A stretch of DNA of 64,000 nucleotides from Clostridia bacterium. Its GTDB lineage: Bacteria; Bacillota; Clostridia; UMGS1883. Under the pieces are notes generated by a model. The model saw only the letters and a list, made by a program, of their open reading frames with translations. It was not told where the DNA came from and ran no database searches. Where the stretch lies: the NCBI GenBank assembly GCA_017440585.1, contig JAFSGW010000099.1:42979-106978 (forward strand), given 5' to 3'. Below are positions 40,302-49,163 of this stretch, piece by piece (within the stretch, counting starts at the first letter, position 1; each line of letters starts with the position of its first letter). The translations under genes and the position numbers were made by a program.

Positions 40302-41261
40302 ATGATGAATTCCAACAGAAAAGAAAAGGTTTTACTTGAAAGAGTTATATCGGAATTTAACCTTGAGGTTGTGTACGCCCCCGAAAACATGGGCGAGGTA
40401 TGGATTGACTGTGCCGATGTGCACCGTCCCGGCATTCAGTTTGCCGCTGATTATTACGACTATTTTGACAAGGACAGAATTCAGGTTTTAGGTAAGGCGG
40501 AAATGTTCTATCTTATGGAAAAAACCTCCGAGGAAAAGGTTCAGATACTTAAAAAAATGTGCGGTCTGCACATTCCTGCAATTATCGTAACCCGTAAGGC
40601 AGAAATCCCCCCTGAGCTTATGGAGGCTGTAAAGGAATGCAAAACACCTCTTCTTCGTACAGAGGAGAGCACATCTCAGTTTATAGCATCATATATATCA
40701 AATATGAACGTTATCCTTGCACCCTTTATCACACGTCACGGTGTTTTGATGGAGGTTTACGGTGAAGGCGTGCTTATTTTAGGCGAATCAGGCGTTGGTA
40801 AAAGCGAAACTGCTGTTGAGCTCGTAAAGCGAGGCCACCGTCTTGTGGCAGACGATGCTGTTGAAATAAGAAAGGTTTCCTCAAAAACCCTTGTTGCATC
40901 CTCTCCGGAAATTATCCGTCACTTTATTGAAATACGCGGCATAGGTATAATTGACGTTAAGAAAATCTTCGGTATGGGTGCTGTTAAGGACATGGAAAAC
41001 GTTAACCTTGTTGTTAACCTTGAACTGTGGCAGCAGGGGAAAAACTACGAGCGACTTGGTATAGACAAAAACTATACAAACATTTTAGGCATTGACATCC
41101 CTTCTGTTACAATCCCCGTACGTCCCGGTAGAAACCTGGCAATTATTATCGAAATTGCCGCAATGAACTACCGTCAGCAGCAGATGGGTTATAATGCAGC
41201 AGAAGAGCTTAACGAAAGAATTGCAAAGCAGATAAACATGGACGCGAAGGGAATAATTTAA
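40302..41261 (+). CDS. hprK: HPr kinase/phosphorylase
   Basis: 319 residues from ATG 40302 (GGAG site). It phosphorylates HPr at Ser46 under sugar-rich conditions and reverses it, the switch of carbon catabolite control in Bacillota. P-loop GESGVGKSETAVELVKRGHR, catalytic ADDAVEIRKV, and signature EIRGIGIIDVKKIFGMGAVK are intact. The common neighbour lgt is absent; a PHP phosphoesterase and a ROK kinase follow. Confidence 0.97.
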   Translation: MMNSNRKEKVLLERVISEFNLEVVYAPENMGEVWIDCADVHRPGIQFAADYYDYFDKDRIQVLGKAEMFYLMEKTSEEKVQILKKMCGLHIPAIIVTRKAEIPPELMEAVKECKTPLLRTEESTSQFIASYISNMNVILAPFITRHGVLMEVYGEGVLILGESGVGKSETAVELVKRGHRLVADDAVEIRKVSSKTLVASSPEIIRHFIEIRGIGIIDVKKIFGMGAVKDMENVNLVVNLELWQQGKNYERLGIDKNYTNILGIDIPSVTIPVRPGRNLAIIIEIAAMNYRQQQMGYNAAEELNERIAKQINMDAKGII

Positions 41262-41263
41262 GA

Positions 41264-41977
41264 ATGATTAAAATTACTGTTGATACACATACACATACAA
41301 GCGTTTCCGCTCATGCCTTTTCCACCTTGGAGGAAAACCTTGCCGCAGCGGCAAAAAAAGGCCTTGAGGGCATTGCCATGACAAACCACGGTCCCGATTT
41401 AGGTGACGGTGCGGTGTGGTTTCACTTTAAGTCGGCAAGGCATTTGCCCAGATGGGTGAACGGAGTAAGGCTTTTGCCCGGTGCAGAGGTTGACATTATG
41501 GACAAAAAGGGCAGGCTTGATATTGAGGATAAATATTTAAAGGATCTGGAGCTTGTTATTGCATCCTTCCACACACCCTGCTTTCCTGAAAACAGCCCCA
41601 TTGAGGACGTAACAGAGGCGTGGCTTAATGTGATGGACAACGAGCACGTGGATGTGCTTGGGCACATGGGCGACGGAAGATATATGTGCGATTACGAGGC
41701 TGTTGTAAAAAAAGCAAAGGAAACGGGCAAGATAATAGAAATAAATAATCACTCCTTCCGTGTGAGGGCAGGAAGCGACGTAAACTGCAGACAAATTGCC
41801 CTTTTGTGCAAGAAGTATTCGGTGCCCGTTGTGCTTTCAACGGATGCCCACTTCTCTCTGGAGGTTGGTGAGGTGCCCAACAGCATCCGTCTTATGGAGG
41901 AAATTGACTTCCCTGAGGAATTGATACTTAATACCTCACTTAAGAAGCTTTGTGATTATTTAAAAGTTGAAATATAA
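41264..41977 (+). CDS. PHP-domain phosphoesterase (YcdX type)
   Basis: 237 residues. Metal ligands of the PHP fold: DTHTHT, MTNHGPDLGDG, GAEVDIMD, ASFHTPCF, LGHMGD, EINNHSF and STDAHF. YcdX-like enzymes use three zinc ions to hydrolyse small phosphate esters; the substrate is unknown. It begins two bases after the hprK stop, so the two are cotranslated. Confidence 0.9.
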   Translation: MIKITVDTHTHTSVSAHAFSTLEENLAAAAKKGLEGIAMTNHGPDLGDGAVWFHFKSARHLPRWVNGVRLLPGAEVDIMDKKGRLDIEDKYLKDLELVIASFHTPCFPENSPIEDVTEAWLNVMDNEHVDVLGHMGDGRYMCDYEAVVKKAKETGKIIEINNHSFRVRAGSDVNCRQIALLCKKYSVPVVLSTDAHFSLEVGEVPNSIRLMEEIDFPEELILNTSLKKLCDYLKVEI

Positions 41978-41988
41978 GGAAGATTGTT

Positions 41989-42897
41989 GTGAAAAATATC
42001 GGTATAGACGTTGGCGGAACATTTATAAAGGCGGCAGTTGTGGAAAGAGGGGGCAAAATTGTGCTTTCCTCCAAAACGCCCACCCCTAAAAACGGTGAGG
42101 CAATCCCCGAAAAAACTGTGGAAATAATAGAGGAGCTTCTGGAAAAAACAAGCCTTGGCACTAATGACATTGAAAGCATAGGCATAGGTGTGCCCGGTGT
42201 GTGCGACTCAAAAAAGGGCATTATTGTAAATTGCCCCAACATTGAAAACTGTAAGGAAATTGCCATTTGTGAATACCTTGAAAAAAAGTTCGGCATTAAA
42301 ACCTACCTTGATAACGATGCAAACTGTGCCGCATTGGGTGAGTACCTTGTGAGCGATGAAAAGTGCGACAGCTTTGTTTTTGTAACCTTGGGCACAGGCG
42401 TTGGCGGCGGCATTATAATTAACGGGAAAATCCTTCGTGGCATTAACTCTGCCGCAGGTGAGGTAGGCCACATTGTTTTAAAAAAGGATGGGGAAAAATG
42501 CAACTGCGGAAGACGTGGCTGCTGGGAAAGGTATGCATCTGTTACGGCACTTGTACGTCAGGGAAAACGTGCCGGCATGACGGGCAACGTTTCGGGCAGA
42601 AGCATTTTTGCTGACCTTGCCCGTGGCTCTGTAAAAGCCCGTGAGGTAATAGACGGCTGGCTTTCCTATGTGGCAGAGGGCATATGTGACCTTGTGAACA
42701 TTTTCCAGCCTGATGAAATCGTTATAGGTGGCGGTATAAGCCGTGAGGGTGACATTATCCTTAACCCCATAAAGAAATTTACCGAGGCACACTCCATAAC
42801 CGACAACCGTTACGGGAAAAACACCCGTATTAAAATATCAAGGCTTTTTAACGATGCAGGTGTTGTGGGTGCAAGCTTCCTTTATACGCAAAATTGA
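41989..42897 (+). CDS. ROK-family sugar kinase (glucokinase type)
   Basis: 302 residues from GTG 41989 (GGAAGATTGTT upstream). ATP loop DVGGTFIKAAVVERGGK, GTGVGGGIIINGKIL, sugar-binding EVGHIVLKKDGEKCNCGRRG with the zinc motif CNCGRRGCWE. Length and order fit Bacillota glucokinases, which act on sugars not phosphorylated during uptake. It lies beside hprK, linking sugar entry to catabolite control. No N-terminal DNA-binding domain, so not a ROK repressor. Confidence 0.92.
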   Translation: MKNIGIDVGGTFIKAAVVERGGKIVLSSKTPTPKNGEAIPEKTVEIIEELLEKTSLGTNDIESIGIGVPGVCDSKKGIIVNCPNIENCKEIAICEYLEKKFGIKTYLDNDANCAALGEYLVSDEKCDSFVFVTLGTGVGGGIIINGKILRGINSAAGEVGHIVLKKDGEKCNCGRRGCWERYASVTALVRQGKRAGMTGNVSGRSIFADLARGSVKAREVIDGWLSYVAEGICDLVNIFQPDEIVIGGGISREGDIILNPIKKFTEAHSITDNRYGKNTRIKISRLFNDAGVVGASFLYTQN

Positions 42898-43793
42898 ATT
42901 TGGCGGTGAATTTATTGTATAACTTTGAAAACTGCGATGTGCGTTTTAACGTACCTTTAAAAGAATATACTACCTTTAAAACAGGTGGCAATGCGAAGGT
43001 TTTTATTGAACCCAAAACCCCCGTTGCGGTGGCACAGGTTCTCAGAAAGCTTACTGAGCGTGGCGAGAGGTACTTTGTTTTAGGTAACGGCAGTAACCTT
43101 CTTGTGGCAGACGAGGGCATTGACTGCCCCGTAATCCACATAGGCAAAAATTTAAGCGAAATAAAAGTTGAAGGCGAAAGGGTTATATGTCAGGCAGGTG
43201 CACTTTTATCAGGTGCTGCAAATGCGGCATACCGTGAAGAACTCACGGGTATGGAATTTGCCCAGGGCATCCCCGGCAGCGTTGGTGGCGGTGTGTGCAT
43301 GAATGCAGGTGCCTACGGCGGTGAACTGAAGGACATTATCGACTGGATTGATTACGCCTCCCCATCGGGTGAGTTTTACCGTATGGACTGCGACACTGCA
43401 GACCTTACTTATCGCCACAGCTTTTTCTCGGATAAGGAATATGTTGTGACGGCAGCGTGCTTTAAGCTGAATCGTGGCAATGGCGAGGAAATCCTTGCGA
43501 AAATGAAGGACCTTGCCGAACGAAGAAGGGATAAACAGCCCCTTAAATACCCTTCTGCAGGAAGCACCTTCAAAAGGCCATGCGGCTACTTTGCCGCAGC
43601 ACTCATTGAAGAGGCAGGGCTTAAGGGTCTTTGTGTGGGCGATGCCTGCGTGAGCGAAAAGCATTCGGGCTTTATTATAAATAAAGGCAATGCAACAACT
43701 GAAGACATATTGTGCCTCATGGAAAAGGTTAAAAAAGCCGTTTATGAAAAATCCGGCGTTACATTGGAGGCAGAGGTTAAATTCTGGAAGTAA
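42894..43793 (+). CDS. murB: UDP-N-acetylenolpyruvoylglucosamine reductase
   Basis: 299 residues if TTG 42894 is used; GTG 42906 and TTG 42915 (GGCGG upstream) are alternatives and the start is uncertain. FAD-binding YTTFKTGGNAKVFIEP, LGNGSNLLVAD, GIPGSVGGGVCMNAGAYGGE and the catalytic Ser in PSAGSTFKRP are present, with the late Glu in the C-terminal domain (VTLEAEVKFW). It overlaps the ROK kinase stop by four bases. Confidence 0.93.
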   Translation: MNLAVNLLYNFENCDVRFNVPLKEYTTFKTGGNAKVFIEPKTPVAVAQVLRKLTERGERYFVLGNGSNLLVADEGIDCPVIHIGKNLSEIKVEGERVICQAGALLSGAANAAYREELTGMEFAQGIPGSVGGGVCMNAGAYGGELKDIIDWIDYASPSGEFYRMDCDTADLTYRHSFFSDKEYVVTAACFKLNRGNGEEILAKMKDLAERRRDKQPLKYPSAGSTFKRPCGYFAAALIEEAGLKGLCVGDACVSEKHSGFIINKGNATTEDILCLMEKVKKAVYEKSGVTLEAEVKFWK

Positions 43794-43805
43794 GGATGAA
43801 GGAAA

Positions 43806-44666
43806 ATGAAATTTTTGATTGTGACAGGTATATCCGGTGCAGGTAAAACCCAGGTACTGCACTTTCTTGAGGACATGGGCTATTACTGCATAGACAACAT
43901 GCCCGTGCTCTTTTTGTCGGCATTTGCTCAGGCGGTATCGGAGGGTAAGATAAAGGCAAAGAACGTTGCCGTTGTTACCGATATCCGCGGTGGCGAAATG
44001 TTTTCAAACATTGAAGAAGAGCTTTCAAAAATTTCCAAGGATACCTGCCCCTATGAAATAGTGTTCTTAGAGGCAGACCATACCGCACTGGTAAGAAGGT
44101 ATAAGGAAACAAGGCGTGCACATCCCCTTGCACCTCACGGTCCCGTGGAAAAGGGCATTAATGCCGAGAAGGAAATAATGGCAAGCATCCGTAAAAGAGC
44201 AGATCACGTTATAAATACCTCAAACCTTTTAACCCGTGAGCTTCACGAAATTGTGCGTGAAAAGTTCGGTGACGGAGCTAAAAAGAAGGAGTTTTTCTCC
44301 GTTAACATTATGTCCTTCGGCTTTAAGTACGGTATTCCCATTGCAACGGATTTGGTGATGGACGTAAGGTTTTTGCCTAACCCCTACTACGTTGAGGATA
44401 TGCGCTACAGAACGGGCCTTGACGAGGATGTGTATAAATACGTAACAGATAATAAGCAGTGTGCAGACTTTGTGAGGATGTATTCGGAAATGATAATGTA
44501 TCTTGTGCCTCACTACATAAAGGACGGCAGAAGACAGATAACAATTTCCATAGGCTGTACGGGCGGTAAGCACAGAAGTGTTGCCATAACGGAAGCCTTA
44601 AAGAAAATTTTTGAAGAAAATTCACTCCAGGCAAAGAGCTCACACCGTGATATTGAAAGGAAGTAA
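43806..44666 (+). CDS. rapZ: RapZ/YvcJ nucleotide-binding regulator
   Basis: 286 residues. P-loop TGISGAGKTQVLHFLEDMGY, DNMPVLFL, and the C-terminal GCTGGKHRSVAITEAL that binds RNA or sugar phosphate in E. coli RapZ. In Bacillota it normally forms rapZ-yvcK-whiA; here whiA follows after two bases and yvcK is missing. Confidence 0.94.
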   Translation: MKFLIVTGISGAGKTQVLHFLEDMGYYCIDNMPVLFLSAFAQAVSEGKIKAKNVAVVTDIRGGEMFSNIEEELSKISKDTCPYEIVFLEADHTALVRRYKETRRAHPLAPHGPVEKGINAEKEIMASIRKRADHVINTSNLLTRELHEIVREKFGDGAKKKEFFSVNIMSFGFKYGIPIATDLVMDVRFLPNPYYVEDMRYRTGLDEDVYKYVTDNKQCADFVRMYSEMIMYLVPHYIKDGRRQITISIGCTGGKHRSVAITEALKKIFEENSLQAKSSHRDIERK

Positions 44667-44668
44667 GT

Positions 44669-45556
44669 ATGACCTTTCTTGGTGAAATAAAAACAGAGCT
44701 TTTAAGCCTGAAAATTAAAAAAATATGCTGTATGACAAGCGAAATAAGAGGCATTCTTGCCTTTGGCGGGGTAGCTTTCAACGAGGGTGTGTTTTTCGGC
44801 ACAGACAGCTTTGAACTGGCAAAAAGATTGAGTATCTTTTTAAGGAAGGTTTTAAATATTGACTTTATGGAGAGGCTCGATGAAGAAGCGGGAAGCTACA
44901 AATTTTTCCTGCCTGAAAACGTGCTTTACGAGCTTGGGCTCGGCATAGAGGACGGGGTAATTACAGAGCTTAACAATAAAGAGGATGAAAGCTGTTGTAT
45001 GCGTGCCTTTATAAGAGGGGCATTCCTTGCCTCGGGCAGTGCATCAAATCCTGAAAGGGCGTACCGTGTTGAAATCTTTACGGAAAACAAAGCCTTTTAT
45101 GATAAAGCTTTTAACATTATTTCCTCTATGGGCATTGACTGCAAAAAGGCAAAGCGTAAAAACCTTTATGTTATTTACGGCAACAACAGCGAAAACGCCT
45201 CCGACATTTTAAAGGTTACCGAGGCATCGGGTGCCGTTTTTAAAATGCTGGATGCGAAAATTGAAAAGGAAAAACGTAATAAGGCAAACCGCCTTATGAA
45301 TTTTGATATGGCAAATATTGACCGTATAAGCGAAAATTCGGAAAGGGAAGCAAGGGCAATAAGGCTTATTGAAGAGAAAATAGGGCTTGATAATTTAAAG
45401 CCAAACCTTCGCCTTGTGGCAAAGCTCAGGATGGAAAACGAGGGTGCATCTCTTCGTGAGCTTTGCGAAATGTGCGACCCACCCCTTGCAAAAAGCACCC
45501 TTAATAACCGACTTAACAAGCTTATACAAATAGCTAAAGAATTGAGTGATGACTGA
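44669..45556 (+). CDS. whiA: WhiA, DNA-binding cell-division/sporulation regulator
   Basis: 295 residues. N-terminal LAGLIDADG-like fold (AFIRGAFLASGSASNPERAY, YRVEIFTENKAFY) and C-terminal helix-turn-helix (LRLVAKLRMENEGASLRELC; DPPLAKSTLNNRLNKL). Length normal. Its TGA overlaps the dnaE ATG (TGATG). Confidence 0.95.
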   Translation: MTFLGEIKTELLSLKIKKICCMTSEIRGILAFGGVAFNEGVFFGTDSFELAKRLSIFLRKVLNIDFMERLDEEAGSYKFFLPENVLYELGLGIEDGVITELNNKEDESCCMRAFIRGAFLASGSASNPERAYRVEIFTENKAFYDKAFNIISSMGIDCKKAKRKNLYVIYGNNSENASDILKVTEASGAVFKMLDAKIEKEKRNKANRLMNFDMANIDRISENSEREARAIRLIEEKIGLDNLKPNLRLVAKLRMENEGASLRELCEMCDPPLAKSTLNNRLNKLIQIAKELSDD

Positions 45557-48500
45557 TGTTTACCCATTTGCATGTACATAGTGAATACAGCCTTTTAGAC
45601 GGTGCGGCACGTGTTGGCGAGCTTCCCAAAAGAGCAAAGGAGCTTGGGCAGACGGCTATGGCACTTACAGACCACGGCGTTATGTACGGTGCGGTGGATT
45701 TTTATAAGGCATGTAAAAAAGAAGGCATAAAGCCCATTATAGGCTGTGAGGTTTATGTTGCACCCAGAACTCTTTCCGACAAGGAAACAAAGAAGGATGC
45801 GGAAAACTTCCACCTTGTGCTTCTTGCAAAGAATGCACAGGGCTACCGTAACTTATGCAAAATAGTTTCCAAAGCGGCGGTGGACGGCTTCTATTACCGC
45901 CCAAGAACAGACCTTAACGAGCTTAAAAAGTACTCCGGCGGTCTTGTGGCACTTTCTGCCTGCCTTGCAGGTGCTATCCCTTCACGCCTTACAGAGGGCG
46001 ACTATGAGGGTGCAAAAAAGTGTTTATTGGAATACAAGGCAATTTTTGAGGACTTTTATATTGAGCTTCAGGACCACGGTATTGAAGAGCAGAAGCGTAT
46101 TATGCCCTCTCTTTTAAAGCTCGCGGAGGAAACAGGCACACCTCTTGTTGCCACAAACGACATACATTACGTAGCGAAGGAGGACGCTGCCTACCAGGAC
46201 GTGCTCTTGTGCATACAGACAGGCAAAACCCTTGCAGACGAAAACCGTATGAGGTTTTCAACGGATGAGTTTTACGTTAAGAGCGAGGAGGAAATGCGTG
46301 AATTATTCCGCTTTGCTCCCGAGGCTATCGAAAACAGCGGAAAGATTGCCGATATGTGCAATTTTGACTTTGAATTTCACAAAAAGCTTTTGCCTCAGTT
46401 CCCCATTCCCGAGGGCTTTACAAGGGTTAGCTACCTTGAAAAATTATGCCGTGAGGGATTGGTAAAGCGCTACGGCGAAAATGTAGGGGAGGATATTATA
46501 AAAAGGCTTGAGTATGAGCTTAATGTTATAAACAACATGGGCTTTACCGACTACTTTTTAATAGTTTCCGACTTTATAGGCTACGCAAAGAAAAACGGCA
46601 TTTACGTTGGTCCCGGACGAGGCAGTGCGGCAGGAAGCGTTGTGTCCTATGTTCTGGAAATTACCGACATTGACCCCATAAAATATAAGCTTCTTTTCGA
46701 ACGTTTCCTTAACCCTGAGCGAGTTTCCATGCCCGATATAGATATTGACTTCTGTAAGGAAAGGCGTGGCGAGGTTATTGACTACGTTGTGGAAAAATAC
46801 GGCAAGGACAACGTTTGTCAGATTATAACCTTTGGTACCATGAAGGCGAGAGCCGCTATCCGTGATGCAGGCAGGGTTATGGATATGCCCTATGCCGAGT
46901 GCGACATGGTGGCAAAGGCTGTGCCCAAGGAGCTGGACATAACCCTTGACAAGGCTTTAGAGGCTCCCAAAATGAAGGAGCTTTACGAAAGCGACGAAAG
47001 GGTTAAAAAGCTTGTGGATACAGCCCGCAGTATTGAAAACCTGCCAAAAAGCTCAGGCACCCATGCGGCAGGCGTTGTAATCTGCGGCGAAAGGCTTGAC
47101 GAAAACATTCCCCTTTCAAAAAACGAGGACGTTGTGGTAACACAGTTCACAAAGGACACAGTTGAAGAGCTGGGTCTTCTTAAGATGGACTTTTTAGGTC
47201 TTAAAAACCTTACAATTATCCGTAACTGTGTTGAGTTTGCAGCAAATGACGGCATAAATATTGACCTTAAAAACATTTCCTACGATGTGCCCGAGGTTTA
47301 TAAAATGATTGCAAAGGGCGACACCGCAGGCGTGTTCCAGTTGGAAAGTGGCGGTATGACAGAGTTCATGAAAAAGCTTAACCCCGGTAATTTAGAAGAT
47401 ATTATCGCAGGTATTTCCCTTTACAGACCGGGTCCCATGGACTTTATCCCACAGTATATACGAAATAAACACAACCCTGAAATGATTACCTATAAGCACC
47501 CATCCTTAGAGAGCATACTTCGTGATACCTACGGATGTATTGTGTATCAGGAGCAGGTTATGGAAATTGTACGTACCCTGGCAGGCTTCTCCTTAGGCGG
47601 TGCGGATATGGTTCGTCGTGCCATGAGTAAGAAAAAGGCAAAGGACATGGAAAAGGCACGAAACAACTTCATTTATGGCGAGGTTGACGAAAACGGCAAT
47701 GTAACCATCCCCGGCTGTTTACGTAACGGCATTGATGAAAAAACAGCATCAAGCATATTCGACGATATGGATGCCTTTGCAAAGTACGCCTTCAACCGTT
47801 CCCATGCGGCGTGCTATGCGGTGGTCGCTTACCAGACGGCATACCTTAAGTATTTTTACCCTGTGCACTTTATGGCGGCACTTATTACGGGCTTTATGGA
47901 TGAAGCAGGCAAGGTTGCAATATATGTGGAAGCCTGCAAGAGCATGGGCATTAAAATACTGCCTCCCGATGTAAACAAGAGCTTCTCTGCCTTCAGCGTA
48001 GAGGGCGACAACATCCGCTTTGGCTTGGGAAGCGTTAAAAACGTGGGCATTGCATTTGTTGACCGCCTTGTTGAGGAAAGGCGTGCAAACGGCAGTTTCA
48101 CAAGCTTCTCCGAGTTTGCAAAGCGTATGAGTGATAAGGATATTAATAAAAGAAGCGTGGAGGGTATTATCCGCGTGGGCGGGTTTGACTCTGTTGTAAA
48201 ATCACGAAGCAAGCTTCTTGCAGGCTTTGAGGATGTGATTGAGTCTGCCGTGAAGGAAAAGCGCAGTAACATAGAAGGGCAGATAAGCCTCTTTGGTGAC
48301 ATTATGCCCGAGGAGGCTATGGGTGACGATGACCTTCCCAATGCACCCACTCTTCCAAAGAGTATGATACTTGAAATGGAAAAGGAATGGGGCGGAATGT
48401 ACTTCTCAGGTCATCCGCTTGATGACTACAGAAGCATTGTAAGTGACCCCCGCTTTACCCGTATTGCCGACGTTTTATCGGGCGAGGTTACTGACGGCAA

Positions 48501-49008
48501 CTTTGTAACGGTGGCAGGCCTTGTAACAGCAAGGCGTGACAAACGAACAAAGAGCAATACAATGATGAGCTTTATTGTAATAGAAGACTTTACAGGCTCA
48601 ATCGAAACAATTGTGTTCCCCAAAACCCTTTCAAAGCACGACAAGCTTATTGAGGAGGGTGCATTTGTACGAATGACCGCCCGTGTTGATGCAAAGGATG
48701 AGGATGTGGATAATGATGCCGAAAAGGCTGTTACCGCAAAGCTTATTATGGATGCGGTAAGCATTCTTGAAAAGCCCGAGGGGCCGGTGGGCGAAGCGAG
48801 GGAACTTTCAATTAAGCTTAATGAGGGCGATATTAAAAAGCTTGACGAAATCCGCAGTATTATTTTAAAATGCCGTGGCTTTGACAGAGTTTCCCTTAAG
48901 CTTGATGAGGGTGAAATAGCCTGCCATTCCTCCGTAAAAACAAATGCAGAGGCTGCAAAAAAGCTTATTGACCAGTATTTTGGCGAAGAAAGATGCGAAG
49001 TGAGATAA
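45556..49008 (+). CDS. dnaE: DNA polymerase III alpha subunit
   Basis: 1150 residues, DnaE type. PHP domain at the N-terminus (HLHVHSEYSLLDGAARVGEL), palm with PDIDIDFCKERRGEV and YVGPGRGSAAGSVVSYVLEI, thumb/fingers (YRPGPMDFIPQYIRNKHNP; GADMVRRAMSKKK), helix-hairpin-helix, and a C-terminal OB domain (FVTVAGLVTARRDKRTKSNT). Catalytic Asp residues are present. In many Clostridia pfkA and pyk follow; here a terminator and an AlbA_2 gene follow instead. Confidence 0.97.
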   Translation: MFTHLHVHSEYSLLDGAARVGELPKRAKELGQTAMALTDHGVMYGAVDFYKACKKEGIKPIIGCEVYVAPRTLSDKETKKDAENFHLVLLAKNAQGYRNLCKIVSKAAVDGFYYRPRTDLNELKKYSGGLVALSACLAGAIPSRLTEGDYEGAKKCLLEYKAIFEDFYIELQDHGIEEQKRIMPSLLKLAEETGTPLVATNDIHYVAKEDAAYQDVLLCIQTGKTLADENRMRFSTDEFYVKSEEEMRELFRFAPEAIENSGKIADMCNFDFEFHKKLLPQFPIPEGFTRVSYLEKLCREGLVKRYGENVGEDIIKRLEYELNVINNMGFTDYFLIVSDFIGYAKKNGIYVGPGRGSAAGSVVSYVLEITDIDPIKYKLLFERFLNPERVSMPDIDIDFCKERRGEVIDYVVEKYGKDNVCQIITFGTMKARAAIRDAGRVMDMPYAECDMVAKAVPKELDITLDKALEAPKMKELYESDERVKKLVDTARSIENLPKSSGTHAAGVVICGERLDENIPLSKNEDVVVTQFTKDTVEELGLLKMDFLGLKNLTIIRNCVEFAANDGINIDLKNISYDVPEVYKMIAKGDTAGVFQLESGGMTEFMKKLNPGNLEDIIAGISLYRPGPMDFIPQYIRNKHNPEMITYKHPSLESILRDTYGCIVYQEQVMEIVRTLAGFSLGGADMVRRAMSKKKAKDMEKARNNFIYGEVDENGNVTIPGCLRNGIDEKTASSIFDDMDAFAKYAFNRSHAACYAVVAYQTAYLKYFYPVHFMAALITGFMDEAGKVAIYVEACKSMGIKILPPDVNKSFSAFSVEGDNIRFGLGSVKNVGIAFVDRLVEERRANGSFTSFSEFAKRMSDKDINKRSVEGIIRVGGFDSVVKSRSKLLAGFEDVIESAVKEKRSNIEGQISLFGDIMPEEAMGDDDLPNAPTLPKSMILEMEKEWGGMYFSGHPLDDYRSIVSDPRFTRIADVLSGEVTDGNFVTVAGLVTARRDKRTKSNTMMSFIVIEDFTGSIETIVFPKTLSKHDKLIEEGAFVRMTARVDAKDEDVDNDAEKAVTAKLIMDAVSILEKPEGPVGEARELSIKLNEGDIKKLDEIRSIILKCRGFDRVSLKLDEGEIACHSSVKTNAEAAKKLIDQYFGEERCEVR

Positions 49009-49024
49009 ACAGTGTATTTTAGTT

Positions 49025-49075
49025 GCAGGATTAACGATTAAGATTAATTTAATCGTTAATCCTGCGTTGTTTTTC
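49025..49075 (+). terminator. Terminator after dnaE
   Basis: A 17-bp perfect stem GCAGGATTAACGATTAA / TTAATCGTTAATCCTGC (49025-49041 / 49049-49065), then GTTGTTTTT. Confidence 0.9.
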
Positions 49076-49104
49076 GTTAATTCTTTGAATTTAATAATTA
49101 ATTC

Positions 49105-49133
49105 TTGAATTAATCATTAAAACGGTGTATAAT
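49105..49133 (+). promoter_or_regulatory. Promoter of the AlbA_2 gene
   Basis: TTGAAT (49105-49110), 17-bp spacer, TATAAT (49128-49133), preceded by TTAATTCTTGAATTAA, an A+T-rich palindrome that could be an operator. Confidence 0.8.
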
Positions 49134-49163
49134 AAGTGTGGTGACTATAAGGAGGAATGGTTA

